A stretch of DNA of 64,000 bases from Zetaproteobacteria bacterium CG_4_9_14_3_um_filter_54_145 (lineage in GTDB: Bacteria > Pseudomonadota > Zetaproteobacteria > Mariprofundales > Mariprofundaceae): the NCBI GenBank assembly GCA_002791575.1, contig PFXI01000073.1, positions 1-64,000 on the forward strand, read 5' to 3'. Positions 9,894 to 19,442 of this stretch are shown in pieces (positions within the stretch are counted from its first letter, which is position 1; the number at the start of each line of letters is the position of its first letter). The notes under the pieces were generated by a model that had not been told where the DNA came from, ran no database searches, and saw only the letters and a program-made list of their open reading frames with translations. The translations under genes were made by a program, and so were the position numbers.

Positions 9894-11008
9894 AATATGT
9901 TGATGAGTTTCGTGATGGTGATACAGCCCGCGCACTGGCCGGGCTGATCCGGGCTGCGGTAAAGCCCGATGTGAACTACCGGCTGATGGAGTTCTGCGGC
10001 GGCCATACGCATGCGATTTTCCGCTTCGGCGTGAATGATCTGATGCCTGAAAATGTCAGCTTCATTCACGGTCCGGGCTGCCCTGTCTGCGTACTGCCTG
10101 CCGGCCGTATTGAGTCGGCAATCAGACTGGCCGAAGAGGAAGATGTTATTCTCTGCACCTATGCCGATCTGATGCGCGTGCCGGCAGGCAAGCACGACAG
10201 CCTGCACAAGGCAAAAGCACGGGGTGCCGATATCCGCATGATCTACTCGGCCACCGATGCGCTCGCTATCGCCCGGGCCAACCCTGAACGGCAGGTGGTC
10301 TTTTTTGCCATCGGTTTTGAAACAACAACGCCGCCGACTGCGGCTGTGCTGAAAATCGCCAAAGCGATGCAGCTGAGCAACTTCACCGTCTTCTGTAACC
10401 ATGTCGAAACACCGCCTGCGATGATGCATATCCTGAGTGCGGGCGAAGCCAGGATCGACGGCATTCTCGGCCCGTCACATGTCAGCGCCATCATCGGCAG
10501 CCATGCTTATGCGGCGTGCTGCGACACCTACCGGGTGCCGCTGGTGATTGCCGGTTTTGAACCGGTCGATGTGATCCAGTCGGTACTGATGCTGGTGCGC
10601 CAGATCAATGCCGGAGAGGCCAGGGTGGAGAATCAGTACACCCGCGCCGTCAGCGAGCACGGCAACCAAAAGGCACAGGCGCTGATGGCCGAAGTTTTCG
10701 AGCAGCGTCCGATATTCGAGTGGCGCGGACTGGGCTCACTGCCCGAGAGTGCCGTGCAGATCAACAGCGTATACGCAGCCTTTGATGCCGAAAAACGCTT
10801 TGCCATGCAGGAGATTTCCACCGCCGATATCAAAGGGTGCATCTGCCCGGCTGTACTGCGTGGCATGAACAATCCGGACGAGTGCAAACTCTTCGGCACC
10901 GCCTGCACGCCGGAAGATCCGAAGGGGGCATGCATGGTCTCTTCGGAAGGGGCGTGTGCCGCCTATTACAGCTATGGCAGATACCGCACTGCAGGGGCAG
11001 AACAGTGA
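9890..11008 (+). CDS. hypD: Hydrogenase maturation protein HypD
   Basis: EFCGGHTHAIFRFG; GPGCPVCVLP; FAIGFETTTP. Confidence 0.97.
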   Translation: MKYVDEFRDGDTARALAGLIRAAVKPDVNYRLMEFCGGHTHAIFRFGVNDLMPENVSFIHGPGCPVCVLPAGRIESAIRLAEEEDVILCTYADLMRVPAGKHDSLHKAKARGADIRMIYSATDALAIARANPERQVVFFAIGFETTTPPTAAVLKIAKAMQLSNFTVFCNHVETPPAMMHILSAGEARIDGILGPSHVSAIIGSHAYAACCDTYRVPLVIAGFEPVDVIQSVLMLVRQINAGEARVENQYTRAVSEHGNQKAQALMAEVFEQRPIFEWRGLGSLPESAVQINSVYAAFDAEKRFAMQEISTADIKGCICPAVLRGMNNPDECKLFGTACTPEDPKGACMVSSEGACAAYYSYGRYRTAGAEQ

Positions 11009-12030
11009 GCAGACTCGATATCAAACACGGCATCATTGAGATGGGCCACGGCAGCGGCGGCAGGGCTTCCGCCACGCTGATCGAGGAGCTGTTTGTCCGC
11101 CACTTCGATAACAGCCTGCTGAGTCAGGGCAACGATCAGGCGGCCTTTAACGTCCCTGCCGGCCGCATGGTGATCAGCACCGATGCCCATGTTATTACAC
11201 CGCTCTTCTTCCCCGGCGGCGATATCGGCTCACTTTCGGTTCACGGCACCATCAATGATGTCGCCATGAGCGGTGCGGCCCCCCTCTATCTCGCCGCCAG
11301 CTTTATCATCGAAGAGGGCTTTCCGCTTGCCGATCTCGAAGCCATCGTCATCAGTATGGCCGGCGCCAGCAAGGCTGCCGGTGTGCCTGTTGTTACGGGC
11401 GACACCAAGGTGGTTGAGCGGGGCAAGGGTGACGGCGTGTTTATTACCACTACCGGCATCGGCATTGTGCCTGCCGGTGTTGATATTTCAGGGGATAGAG
11501 CCAAAGCGGGCGATGCCATCATTGTCAGCGGCTCTATTGGTGATCACGGCATTGCCATCCTCTCCAGCCGCGAAGGACTGGAATTCGGTACCGCCATGGC
11601 ATCCGATTCCGCCGCCCTGCATACACTGGTGGCGGCGATGGTTGCAGACGTACCCGGCATACGCTGCCTGCGCGATCCCACCCGCGGCGGACTTGCTACC
11701 ACACTCAATGAGCTGGCGCGTCAGTCCGGCGTCGGTATGCGCATTGAAGAGGCTGCGATCCCGGTCAAGGCCGAGGTCAGAGGTGCGTGCGAGCTGCTCG
11801 GCCTTGATCCGCTCTATATCGCCAACGAGGGTAAGCTGGTCTGTATCGTGGCAGCCGAAGATGCAGCGCACCTGCTCGCCATCATGCACAAGCATCCGCT
11901 GGCGCAGAATGCCGCCATCATCGGCACAGTGTGTGCGGATGCACAACAGATGGTGGTGATGCAGACCGCCTTCGGCGGCAACCGCGTTGTCGACTGGCTG
12001 GCCGGCGAGCAGTTGCCGCGCATCTGTTGA
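11005..12030 (+). CDS. hypE: Hydrogenase maturation protein HypE
   Basis: IKHGIIEMGHGSGGRAS; C-terminal LPRIC; GTG start at 11005 overlapping hypD stop. Confidence 0.97.
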   Translation: MSRLDIKHGIIEMGHGSGGRASATLIEELFVRHFDNSLLSQGNDQAAFNVPAGRMVISTDAHVITPLFFPGGDIGSLSVHGTINDVAMSGAAPLYLAASFIIEEGFPLADLEAIVISMAGASKAAGVPVVTGDTKVVERGKGDGVFITTTGIGIVPAGVDISGDRAKAGDAIIVSGSIGDHGIAILSSREGLEFGTAMASDSAALHTLVAAMVADVPGIRCLRDPTRGGLATTLNELARQSGVGMRIEEAAIPVKAEVRGACELLGLDPLYIANEGKLVCIVAAEDAAHLLAIMHKHPLAQNAAIIGTVCADAQQMVVMQTAFGGNRVVDWLAGEQLPRIC

Positions 12031-12031
12031 G

Positions 12032-13210
12032 ATGTCCGCCTCACCATTAACGATCACTGTTGCGCTGCCTGCAGGTTTTGAGGCGGCAGCGGCCACGCTG
12101 GCACTGGGCGGTGAGCTGAAAAGCAGCATCTGCCTGATCAGTAATGGTAGTGCCCGGCTAAGCCGGGCGATCGGTGATCTGGAGCAGGAAGATATCTACC
12201 GCCACTTCCTCGCTTCGACTGAGCGTGTGCTGGGCGACTGCAAAGCAGAGCAGATTGTCATTGACCGCCATCCCGATTATCTGTCGACAAAATACGGGCA
12301 ACAACGGGCTGGCGAATTAAACCTGTCCGTGCAGCAGGTTCAACACCACTACGCCCATATCGCCGCAGTCATGGCCGACAACGGGCTGCCGCTGGATGCA
12401 AAACCGGTACTCGGCATCGCTCTGGATGGCCTGGGGTTTGGCGAGGATGGCACCATTTGGGGCGGCGAGTTCCTGCTGGCCGATTACAGTACCTACCAAC
12501 GCCTTGGCCGCTTCCAGCCTGTTGCCATGCCGGGGGGAGCCGCCGCCATCCATGAGCCGTGGCGCAATACGCTGGCGCACCTGTTACCGCTCTGGGAGAC
12601 GGTAAGCACTACCTATGCCGACACCGACATCATCCGCTTTTTGAACGACAAGCCGGTTGCCATCATGCGCTCCATGCTGGCATCGGGAGTGAACGCGCCG
12701 CTCGCCTCATCCTGCGGTCGCCTGTTCGATGCCGTGGCCGCAGCAGTCGGCCTCTGTCGCGACCGGGTCGACTGTGAGGCGCAGGCGGCGATTGCGCTGG
12801 AGCAGGCTGCAAGCGCCTGTTTTGATCTTGAGGCCACCCGCTATAACTATCAGATCAGCGAAGAGAGCAACTGCCTGCAGCTGAACTGGCAGCCGATGTG
12901 GCTGGAGCTGCTGCGTGATATACAGCTCGGCAGGGAGACAGGCACCATCGCGGCACGCTTCCACCGCACCATCATTAATGCCCTGCATGTCACGGCCGTG
13001 TCACTGTGCCGCAAACAGAAGGCAGATACCATTGCCCTCTCCGGCGGCGTGTTCCAGAACCGGTTGATCAGCACCCATCTGGTATCAGCACTGCAACAGG
13101 ATGGCTTTCGCGTGCTGCAACACCATCAGGTTCCCACCCACGACGGTGGCATCAGCCTCGGTCAGGCTGTTATTGCCGCAGCCATGCGCTTAAAGGAGAA
13201 GAACAGATGA
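12032..13210 (+). CDS. hypF: Short HypF: Kae1-like carbamoyltransferase domain only
   Basis: DRHPDYLSTKYGQ, QQVQHHYAHIAAVMADN, GIALDGLGFGEDGTIWGGEF, SGGVFQNRLI; no N-terminal acylphosphatase, zinc-finger or YrdC regions. Confidence 0.9.
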   Translation: MSASPLTITVALPAGFEAAAATLALGGELKSSICLISNGSARLSRAIGDLEQEDIYRHFLASTERVLGDCKAEQIVIDRHPDYLSTKYGQQRAGELNLSVQQVQHHYAHIAAVMADNGLPLDAKPVLGIALDGLGFGEDGTIWGGEFLLADYSTYQRLGRFQPVAMPGGAAAIHEPWRNTLAHLLPLWETVSTTYADTDIIRFLNDKPVAIMRSMLASGVNAPLASSCGRLFDAVAAAVGLCRDRVDCEAQAAIALEQAASACFDLEATRYNYQISEESNCLQLNWQPMWLELLRDIQLGRETGTIAARFHRTIINALHVTAVSLCRKQKADTIALSGGVFQNRLISTHLVSALQQDGFRVLQHHQVPTHDGGISLGQAVIAAAMRLKEKNR

Positions 13211-13917
13211 TCGAGATTTTACTGATGGGTTTTCTGCTCGGCATGCGCCATGCACTGGAGTCGGATCATGTGGCAGCCGTTGCCTCTCTGGTAACCAAAT
13301 CACCGTCGATGCGTGAGTCGATCCACATGGGCTCCATGTGGGGGCTGGGGCATACCGTCACCCTGTTTGTCTTTGGCAGTGCGGTCATGCTGCTGGATCA
13401 GATGATTCCCGAACGCATGGCCCTGATGCTGGAGTTTACCGTCGGCATCATGCTGGTCGCGCTCGGTATTGATGTGCTGCGCCGCTTTATGCGCGAGCGC
13501 GTGCACTTCCATGCCCACCACCATGCCGATGGCACACTGCATTTCCACGCCCATACCCATACAGAGCAGACCCATCACGCAAGCGATAGCCACCTGCACA
13601 CACACAGCGAACGGCTGCCGCTACGTGCCCTGCTGGTCGGCATCATGCATGGCATGGCCGGCTCCGCAGCACTGATCATCCTGACACTGCAAACCGTGCA
13701 ATCCTTCACCATGGGCATGATCTATATTGCCCTGTTCGGCCTGGGCTCGATTGGCGGCATGGCAGCACTTTCCGTGGTCATTATGTTACCGCTTCGCCAC
13801 TCGGCCAACCGTTATGCCAGGCTGCATCAATATCTGCAACTGGGCATTGGCGCCGCAACCATCACACTGGGTGTTACCATGATGGTAACCATTGCCGGGA
13901 GCAGCCAACTGCTGTGA
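13207..13917 (+). CDS. NicO/HoxN-like nickel/cobalt permease
   Basis: MGFLLGMRHALESDHVAAVASL; His-rich loop HFHAHHHADGTLHFHAHTHTEQTHH; start overlaps hypF stop. Confidence 0.85.
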   Translation: MIEILLMGFLLGMRHALESDHVAAVASLVTKSPSMRESIHMGSMWGLGHTVTLFVFGSAVMLLDQMIPERMALMLEFTVGIMLVALGIDVLRRFMRERVHFHAHHHADGTLHFHAHTHTEQTHHASDSHLHTHSERLPLRALLVGIMHGMAGSAALIILTLQTVQSFTMGMIYIALFGLGSIGGMAALSVVIMLPLRHSANRYARLHQYLQLGIGAATITLGVTMMVTIAGSSQLL

Positions 13918-13970
13918 CAGCAATTCTTGTCGATTGAAAAATAACAGTCTTTCCCCTCTTTCATTTAAGG

Positions 13971-13984
13971 GTACAGGCCTGTAC
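13971..13984. promoter_or_regulatory. Perfect 14-bp palindrome GTACAGGCCTGTAC upstream of hoxF (candidate operator)
   Basis: Exact inverted repeat read in sequence, 27 bp before the hoxF ATG. Confidence 0.45.
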
Positions 13985-14011
13985 AATGCCGCAGCATACA
14001 AGGAGTTCACC

Positions 14012-15778
14012 ATGGATTCGCACAACGGACCGGACAACACACCCGGCTCCCCTATCAGGCAGCAGGACCACCTGTTGCACCATTTGTACAATATTCAGCA
14101 GCAGTTCCAACATATTCCACAGCAGGCGATCAGCGATCTGGCAACCAGACTGGCCCTGCCAATCAGTCAGATCGAAGGTGTGGTCGATTTTTACTCATTC
14201 TTCCACCGCTCGCCACGCGGCCGCTACGATATCCTGTTCAGCACCTGCACCAGCTGCGGTGATCTGGCGATGATGCAGGAGCTGTGCACTCGCCTGGGTG
14301 TAAGCAAGGGCGAAACTGCTGCAGACGGATCGGTCAGTATTGCCACTGCCTCCTGCATCGGCATGTGTGATCAGGGGCCGGCACTGATGGTCAATGGCCG
14401 CACGATCACACAACTGAGCGCGCAGCGGCTGGAGATGATTGCCAAACAGGTCGAATCAGCCACCCCGCTTGATCAATGGCCGGCCGAATGGTTCCGCGTG
14501 CAGGACAATGTACGCAAGAACGGTCTGCTGCTGGGCACGGCTTTTGAAACAGGCAGCGCCCTGACTGCCGCCATCAGTCAGGGCCCGGAAGCCCTGCTGA
14601 ACGAGATCACCAAATCCGGCCTGCGCGGCCGTGGTGGTGCAGGCTTTGGCACAGGCATGAAATGGAAGTTCTGCCGCGAAGCCAAGGGTGACGCCCATTA
14701 TGTCATCTGTAATGCCGATGAAGGCGAGCCGGGCACATTCAAGGACCGTATCCTGCTGACCAGCCATGCCCATGAAGTATTCGAGGGCATGACCCTGTGC
14801 GGCTATGTGATCGGCGCACAAAAAGGTTATCTCTACCTGCGTGCCGAGTACCGTCATCTGTTGCCGGATTTGTACGCTGTACTGGCCAGACGCCAGCAGG
14901 CAGGCCTGCTGGGCCGCAACATCCTCGGGCAGGAGAGCTTCAGCTTCGACATCGAGATCATTGTCGGTGCCGGCGCCTACATCTGCGGTGAAGAGTCATC
15001 ACTGATCGAATCGATGGAGCAGAAACGCGGTATTCCGCGCGTGCGCCCGCCATTCCCGGTCACCAGCGGTTTCCTCGGCCAGCCTACGGTCGTCAACAAT
15101 GTTGAGACACTGGCTGCGGCTGCCCAGATCGCTGTGCATGGCAGCGCATGGTTCAACACACAGGGCTCGGACAAATCCGACGGCACCAAGATCCTCAGTA
15201 TCAGCGGTGACTGCACCACACCCGGTATTTATGAATATCCGTTTGGCGTCAGTATCCAGAAGATACTTGATGACTGCGGCGCCGAACATGTACAGGCCAT
15301 TCAGGTTGGCGGGCCATCCGGCACACTGATCGGCCCGGATGAGTTCGAGCGTAAACTGGGCTTCGAGGATCTGGCCACAGGTGGCTCCTTCATGATTTAT
15401 GGCGCAGAGCGTGACCTGCTGGCTGTGATCAGCAACTTCGCCCACTTCTTTGCCCACGAAAGCTGTGGCTTCTGCACCCCGTGCCGGGTGGGTACATCGC
15501 TGCTGAGAAATGGTCTGGACAAGATCGTCAGCGGCCACGGTACACAGTATGACATGGATGAGATGTACCGCATGGCGACACTGGTTAAACGCCGCTCTCA
15601 CTGCGGTTTGGGACAGACTGCACCCAATCCGATTCTGGATGCACTGCAGCGTTTTCCGAAACTGTTCGAAGAGCGACTACTGCATAGTGACTACACACCA
15701 CACTTTGATCTGGATACATCGCTTGCAGAGGCACGCCAGCTCACGCATCGGGATGACGCGGAGGCACATCTGTCATGA
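14012..15778 (+). CDS. hoxF: NAD-reducing hydrogenase diaphorase subunit HoxF (fused NuoE-like + NuoF-like)
   Basis: STCTSCGDLAMM…ASCIGMCDQGPALMVNG (2Fe-2S); SGLRGRGGAGFGTGMKWKFC; ESCGFCTPCRVGT. Confidence 0.94.
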   Translation: MDSHNGPDNTPGSPIRQQDHLLHHLYNIQQQFQHIPQQAISDLATRLALPISQIEGVVDFYSFFHRSPRGRYDILFSTCTSCGDLAMMQELCTRLGVSKGETAADGSVSIATASCIGMCDQGPALMVNGRTITQLSAQRLEMIAKQVESATPLDQWPAEWFRVQDNVRKNGLLLGTAFETGSALTAAISQGPEALLNEITKSGLRGRGGAGFGTGMKWKFCREAKGDAHYVICNADEGEPGTFKDRILLTSHAHEVFEGMTLCGYVIGAQKGYLYLRAEYRHLLPDLYAVLARRQQAGLLGRNILGQESFSFDIEIIVGAGAYICGEESSLIESMEQKRGIPRVRPPFPVTSGFLGQPTVVNNVETLAAAAQIAVHGSAWFNTQGSDKSDGTKILSISGDCTTPGIYEYPFGVSIQKILDDCGAEHVQAIQVGGPSGTLIGPDEFERKLGFEDLATGGSFMIYGAERDLLAVISNFAHFFAHESCGFCTPCRVGTSLLRNGLDKIVSGHGTQYDMDEMYRMATLVKRRSHCGLGQTAPNPILDALQRFPKLFEERLLHSDYTPHFDLDTSLAEARQLTHRDDAEAHLS

Positions 15779-16518
15779 GTAACTCAACAAACAACAGCAT
15801 CACCATTGACGGCCGCGAGATCCCGTTTGAGGAAGGTCAGACCATCATGGATGCGGCACGGGCTGCCGATATCTATATCCCGCATCTGTGTCATCGTCCC
15901 GGCCTGAAACCACATGGCAGCTGCAAATTGTGCACCGTTGACGTCAACGGCCGTGCCGCCTCCTCCTGCACGCTGCCTGCAGCCAACGGTCAGGAGATCG
16001 CCAACAACACACCTGAGCTGAAGGAAGTACGTAAAAACATCACCCAGATGCTGTTTGTCGAAGGCAACCATTTCTGCCCATCCTGCGAGAAGACCGGCGA
16101 CTGCACGTTACAGGCCGTGGCCTACCATCTGGACATGCTCGACGGCCATTTCCCGCAGTTCTATCCCAAGCGCAAGGTGGATGCCTCACATAAGTCCATC
16201 TTCCTGGATCGTGACAGATGTATTCTGTGTGAGCTGTGCGTGCGTGCCAGCCGTGAGGTGGATGGCAAGGATGTATTCGCCATCACCGGTCGCGGCATGG
16301 ATGCGCACCTGATCGTCAACTCCGAGTCCGGCAAGTTGGGCGATAGCGATATCAGCACAGACGATCTGGCAGCGCAGATCTGCCCTGTTGGTGCCATCAT
16401 GATCAAGGAACACGGATACGAAGTACCGATCGGACGCCGCACCTTCGATCTGCACTCCATTGCCGAACCCGGTCTGGAACCGGTAATCCTGCGTAAAGGA
16501 AAGCATGCCGATGAGTAA
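15775..16518 (+). CDS. hoxU: NAD-reducing hydrogenase subunit HoxU
   Basis: IPHLCHRPGLKPHGSCKLCTVDVNG; HFCPSCEKTGDCTLQ; DRCILCELCVRAS. Confidence 0.94.
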   Translation: MSNSTNNSITIDGREIPFEEGQTIMDAARAADIYIPHLCHRPGLKPHGSCKLCTVDVNGRAASSCTLPAANGQEIANNTPELKEVRKNITQMLFVEGNHFCPSCEKTGDCTLQAVAYHLDMLDGHFPQFYPKRKVDASHKSIFLDRDRCILCELCVRASREVDGKDVFAITGRGMDAHLIVNSESGKLGDSDISTDDLAAQICPVGAIMIKEHGYEVPIGRRTFDLHSIAEPGLEPVILRKGKHADE

Positions 16519-17050
16519 GAAAATTCGTGTAGCCACAACGTCACTGGCAGGCTGCTTCGGCTGTCATATGTCATTTCTCGATATCGACGAGCGCATTGTT
16601 GAACTGCTCGAACATGTCGAGTTCAACCGCTCCCCCATCACCGACATCAAGCAGTGTGGTCCGTGTGATATCGGCCTGATCGAGGGGGGCCTGTGCAATG
16701 CCGATAATGTGCATGTACTCAGGGAGTTCCGCGAGAACTGCAACATCATCATCGCCGTCGGGGCCTGCGCCATCAATGGCGGCGTACCCGCCATGCGCAA
16801 TAACTTCACCGTTAAAGAGTGCCTGGAAGAGGCCTATCTGAACGGTATCGGCGTTGAAAATCCGATGATCCCGAACGATGTCGAGTTGCCGCTGCTGCTC
16901 TCCAAGGTGCATCCCATCCATGAAGTGGTGCATGTGGACTATTACCTGCCGGGTTGCCCGCCGCCGGCCGATGCCTTCATGAAGGTATTGACCGACCTGC
17001 TCGAAGGCAAGGAGCCCAGCCTGCCCAAAGAGATTCTGCACTACGACTAA
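16511..17050 (+). CDS. hoxY: [NiFe] hydrogenase small subunit HoxY
   Basis: TTSLAGCFGCHMSFLDID; YYLPGCPPPADAF. Confidence 0.95.
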   Translation: MSKKIRVATTSLAGCFGCHMSFLDIDERIVELLEHVEFNRSPITDIKQCGPCDIGLIEGGLCNADNVHVLREFRENCNIIIAVGACAINGGVPAMRNNFTVKECLEEAYLNGIGVENPMIPNDVELPLLLSKVHPIHEVVHVDYYLPGCPPPADAFMKVLTDLLEGKEPSLPKEILHYD

Positions 17051-17061
17051 AACCATCTTTC

Positions 17062-17119
17062 ACCACGAAGAACACGAAGAAAGACATGTCGATATTTACA
17101 CCCGTTTGTCCTTCGTGGT
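17062..17119. repeat. Inverted repeat between hoxY and hoxH (ACCACGAAG … CTTCGTGGT)
   Basis: 9-bp exact arms at 17062-17070 and 17111-17119, with direct ACGAAGA-type repetition in the left arm (CACGAAGAACACGAAGAA). Confidence 0.5.
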
Positions 17120-17148
17120 AAACCGCTTTTGATTTCAAGGAGATACAT

Positions 17149-18609
17149 ATGAGTGAACAAATGCGCCGCATTGCCATCGACCCGGTTACACGCGTCGAAG
17201 GTCATGGCAAAATAACCCTGCTGATGGATGCCGAAAATCGTGTGCATGAGGCCCGCCTGCATATCGTCGAATTCCGCGGTTTTGAGAAATTTATTCAGGG
17301 CCGCCCCTTTGATGAGGTCCCCACCTTCGTACAGCGGTTGTGCGGCATCTGCCCGGTCAGCCACCACCTGGCTGCAGCCAAAGCCGTCGATCAACTGGTT
17401 GGCGTGGATGAGCTGACACCTACCAGCCTGAAACTGCGCCAGCTGCTGCACTTCGGCCAGACACTGCAATCACACGCGCTGCACTTTTTCCACCTCTCAT
17501 CGCCCGATCTGCTGTTCGGATTCGGCAGTGATGTGGCCATGCGCAATATTGTCGGCGTTATCGACAAACATCCGGAGATCGCCATCAAGGGCGTGAAGAT
17601 GCGCAAATACGGGCAGCAGGTGATCGCCGCCATTTCCGGTAAACGCGTACATGGCTCGGCCGCAGTACCGGGCGGCATGAACAAGTCACTGAGTGTGGAA
17701 GAGCGCAATGTACTGCTGGCCGATATCGCAGATATCAAGAGCTGGGCCCAGGACGCTGTAACGCTGAATGAGCAGATCCACATGACGCATGCGGAAAATC
17801 ACGGTTTTGCCACACTCAACACCCACTTCCTCAGCATGGTCGGCGGCGGCGGTGAACTGGAGCTCTATCACGGTGGTCTGCGTGCCAGAAAGCCGAATGG
17901 TGATACGATCTTTGACCATTTCGACTACCGTGGCTATCAGGATATTATCCGCGAAGAGGTACGTCCGTGGAGCTATATGAAGTTCCCTTACCTGACCTCA
18001 CTGGGCAAGGATGAGGGGTGGTACCGCGTAGGGCCTCTGGCGCGCGTGAACAACTGCGATTTCATCAGCACACCGATGGCGGAAGCTGCACGTCAGCGCT
18101 TTAGGGCATTTGCGGATGGCGGCTTTGTCCATGATACACTGGCCTATCACTGGGCGCGCATGATCGAGGCACTCCATTGTGCGGAATCCATTGAACTACT
18201 GCTCAATGATCAGGATATCTCCGGCGATGATCTGGTTGTAACCGGTGAGAAGCAGAGTGAAGGCATTGGTGTCATCGAAGCACCGCGCGGCACCCTCTTC
18301 CACCACTACAAAATCGATGAGGAGGGTCTGATCGAGAAGGCCAACCTGATTGTATCCACGACCAGCAATAATCAGGCGATGAACGAATCAGTACGCTCGG
18401 TAGCCAACGAGTACATCGATGGCAATGAAATCACCGAAGGGCTGCTGAATCACCTGGAAGTAGCTGTGCGCGCATACGACCCCTGCCTGTCGTGCGCCAC
18501 ACATGCCATGGGCAAGATGCCGCTGCAGGTGGAGCTGATTGATGCCAACGGTACGCTGGTCGATCGCGTCACCAAGGGTAGCAACGGCAGCATCGAACGC
18601 TCGCTTTGA
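17149..18609 (+). CDS. hoxH: [NiFe] hydrogenase large subunit HoxH
   Basis: RLCGICPVSHHLA (L1) and DPCLSCATH (L2) nickel ligands; C-terminal extension after the conserved His. Confidence 0.97.
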   Translation: MSEQMRRIAIDPVTRVEGHGKITLLMDAENRVHEARLHIVEFRGFEKFIQGRPFDEVPTFVQRLCGICPVSHHLAAAKAVDQLVGVDELTPTSLKLRQLLHFGQTLQSHALHFFHLSSPDLLFGFGSDVAMRNIVGVIDKHPEIAIKGVKMRKYGQQVIAAISGKRVHGSAAVPGGMNKSLSVEERNVLLADIADIKSWAQDAVTLNEQIHMTHAENHGFATLNTHFLSMVGGGGELELYHGGLRARKPNGDTIFDHFDYRGYQDIIREEVRPWSYMKFPYLTSLGKDEGWYRVGPLARVNNCDFISTPMAEAARQRFRAFADGGFVHDTLAYHWARMIEALHCAESIELLLNDQDISGDDLVVTGEKQSEGIGVIEAPRGTLFHHYKIDEEGLIEKANLIVSTTSNNQAMNESVRSVANEYIDGNEITEGLLNHLEVAVRAYDPCLSCATHAMGKMPLQVELIDANGTLVDRVTKGSNGSIERSL

Positions 18610-19088
18610 GCGCGGATCAACCCATACTGATATTCGGCTACGGTAATCCGGGCTGCGGCGATGATGCCGTGGGCCCGGACCTGATCGAGCGCATTGCAGC
18701 GATGCAGTTACAGGGTGTTGCCTGCATCACCGATATGCAGTTGCAGGTGGAGCACGTCATCGATATGGAGAATCGCGATCTGATTCTCTTCATCGATGCC
18801 GATGCCTCGTGCGCCGATCCGTTTCACTTCTCCGAAATCGGTGCGGAAAAAGATGGCAGCTATACCAGCCATGCCATGACTCCGCATGCGCTGCTGCAGG
18901 CCTATCAACAGGTCTACGGCTGCCATTCCCCGCCATGCTTTCTGCTGCGCATTCGCGGCTACCAGTTTGAGCTGGGCGATGCCTACAGCGCGCAGACAAC
19001 TGCCAACCTCAATGCCGCCACACACCTCACCCAACAGCTGTGCAGCAACCCCGATATCGGTCAATGGCGCGCATTGTTAACGGCGTAA
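18606..19088 (+). CDS. hoxW: Hydrogenase maturation endopeptidase (HoxW-like)
   Basis: ILIFGYGNPGCGDDAVGPDLIERIA; VIDMENRDLILFIDA; TTG start overlapping hoxH stop. Confidence 0.9.
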   Translation: MSADQPILIFGYGNPGCGDDAVGPDLIERIAAMQLQGVACITDMQLQVEHVIDMENRDLILFIDADASCADPFHFSEIGAEKDGSYTSHAMTPHALLQAYQQVYGCHSPPCFLLRIRGYQFELGDAYSAQTTANLNAATHLTQQLCSNPDIGQWRALLTA

Positions 19089-19098
19089 CAAGCTATCT

Positions 19099-19359
19099 CT
19101 ATGCGACGACGGCCCATTCCGCCAGTTTACCGGCACGATCCAGTGCATACAGCTCATCGCAGCCGCCGACATGGCGGTCATTGATAAATATTTGCGGTAT
19201 CGTTCTCGTCCCCGGTGCCCGGCGGCTCATCTCCTCGCGTTTGCAGGCGTTGGCCTGCACATCGTATTCGGTGAAGGTGTAACCGCGCTGCTTTAGCAGC
19301 GTCTTGGCTTTCAGGCAGTAAGGGCAATAGCCCCCGGAATAGATCTCTATATTCGGCAT
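19099..19359 (-). CDS. grxC: Glutaredoxin 3
   Basis: IEIYSGGYCPYCLKAKTLL; GTRTIPQIFINDRHVGGCDEL. Confidence 0.93.
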   Translation of the reverse strand: MPNIEIYSGGYCPYCLKAKTLLKQRGYTFTEYDVQANACKREEMSRRAPGTRTIPQIFINDRHVGGCDELYALDRAGKLAEWAVVA

Positions 19360-19442
19360 GTAATTCTCCTTTGCAGATATGCGTTAGTAGCTGGTGCGGG
19401 CTGTTTCTTACAAGCTTGCACCGCCCTTACCTCGGAAAGCAC

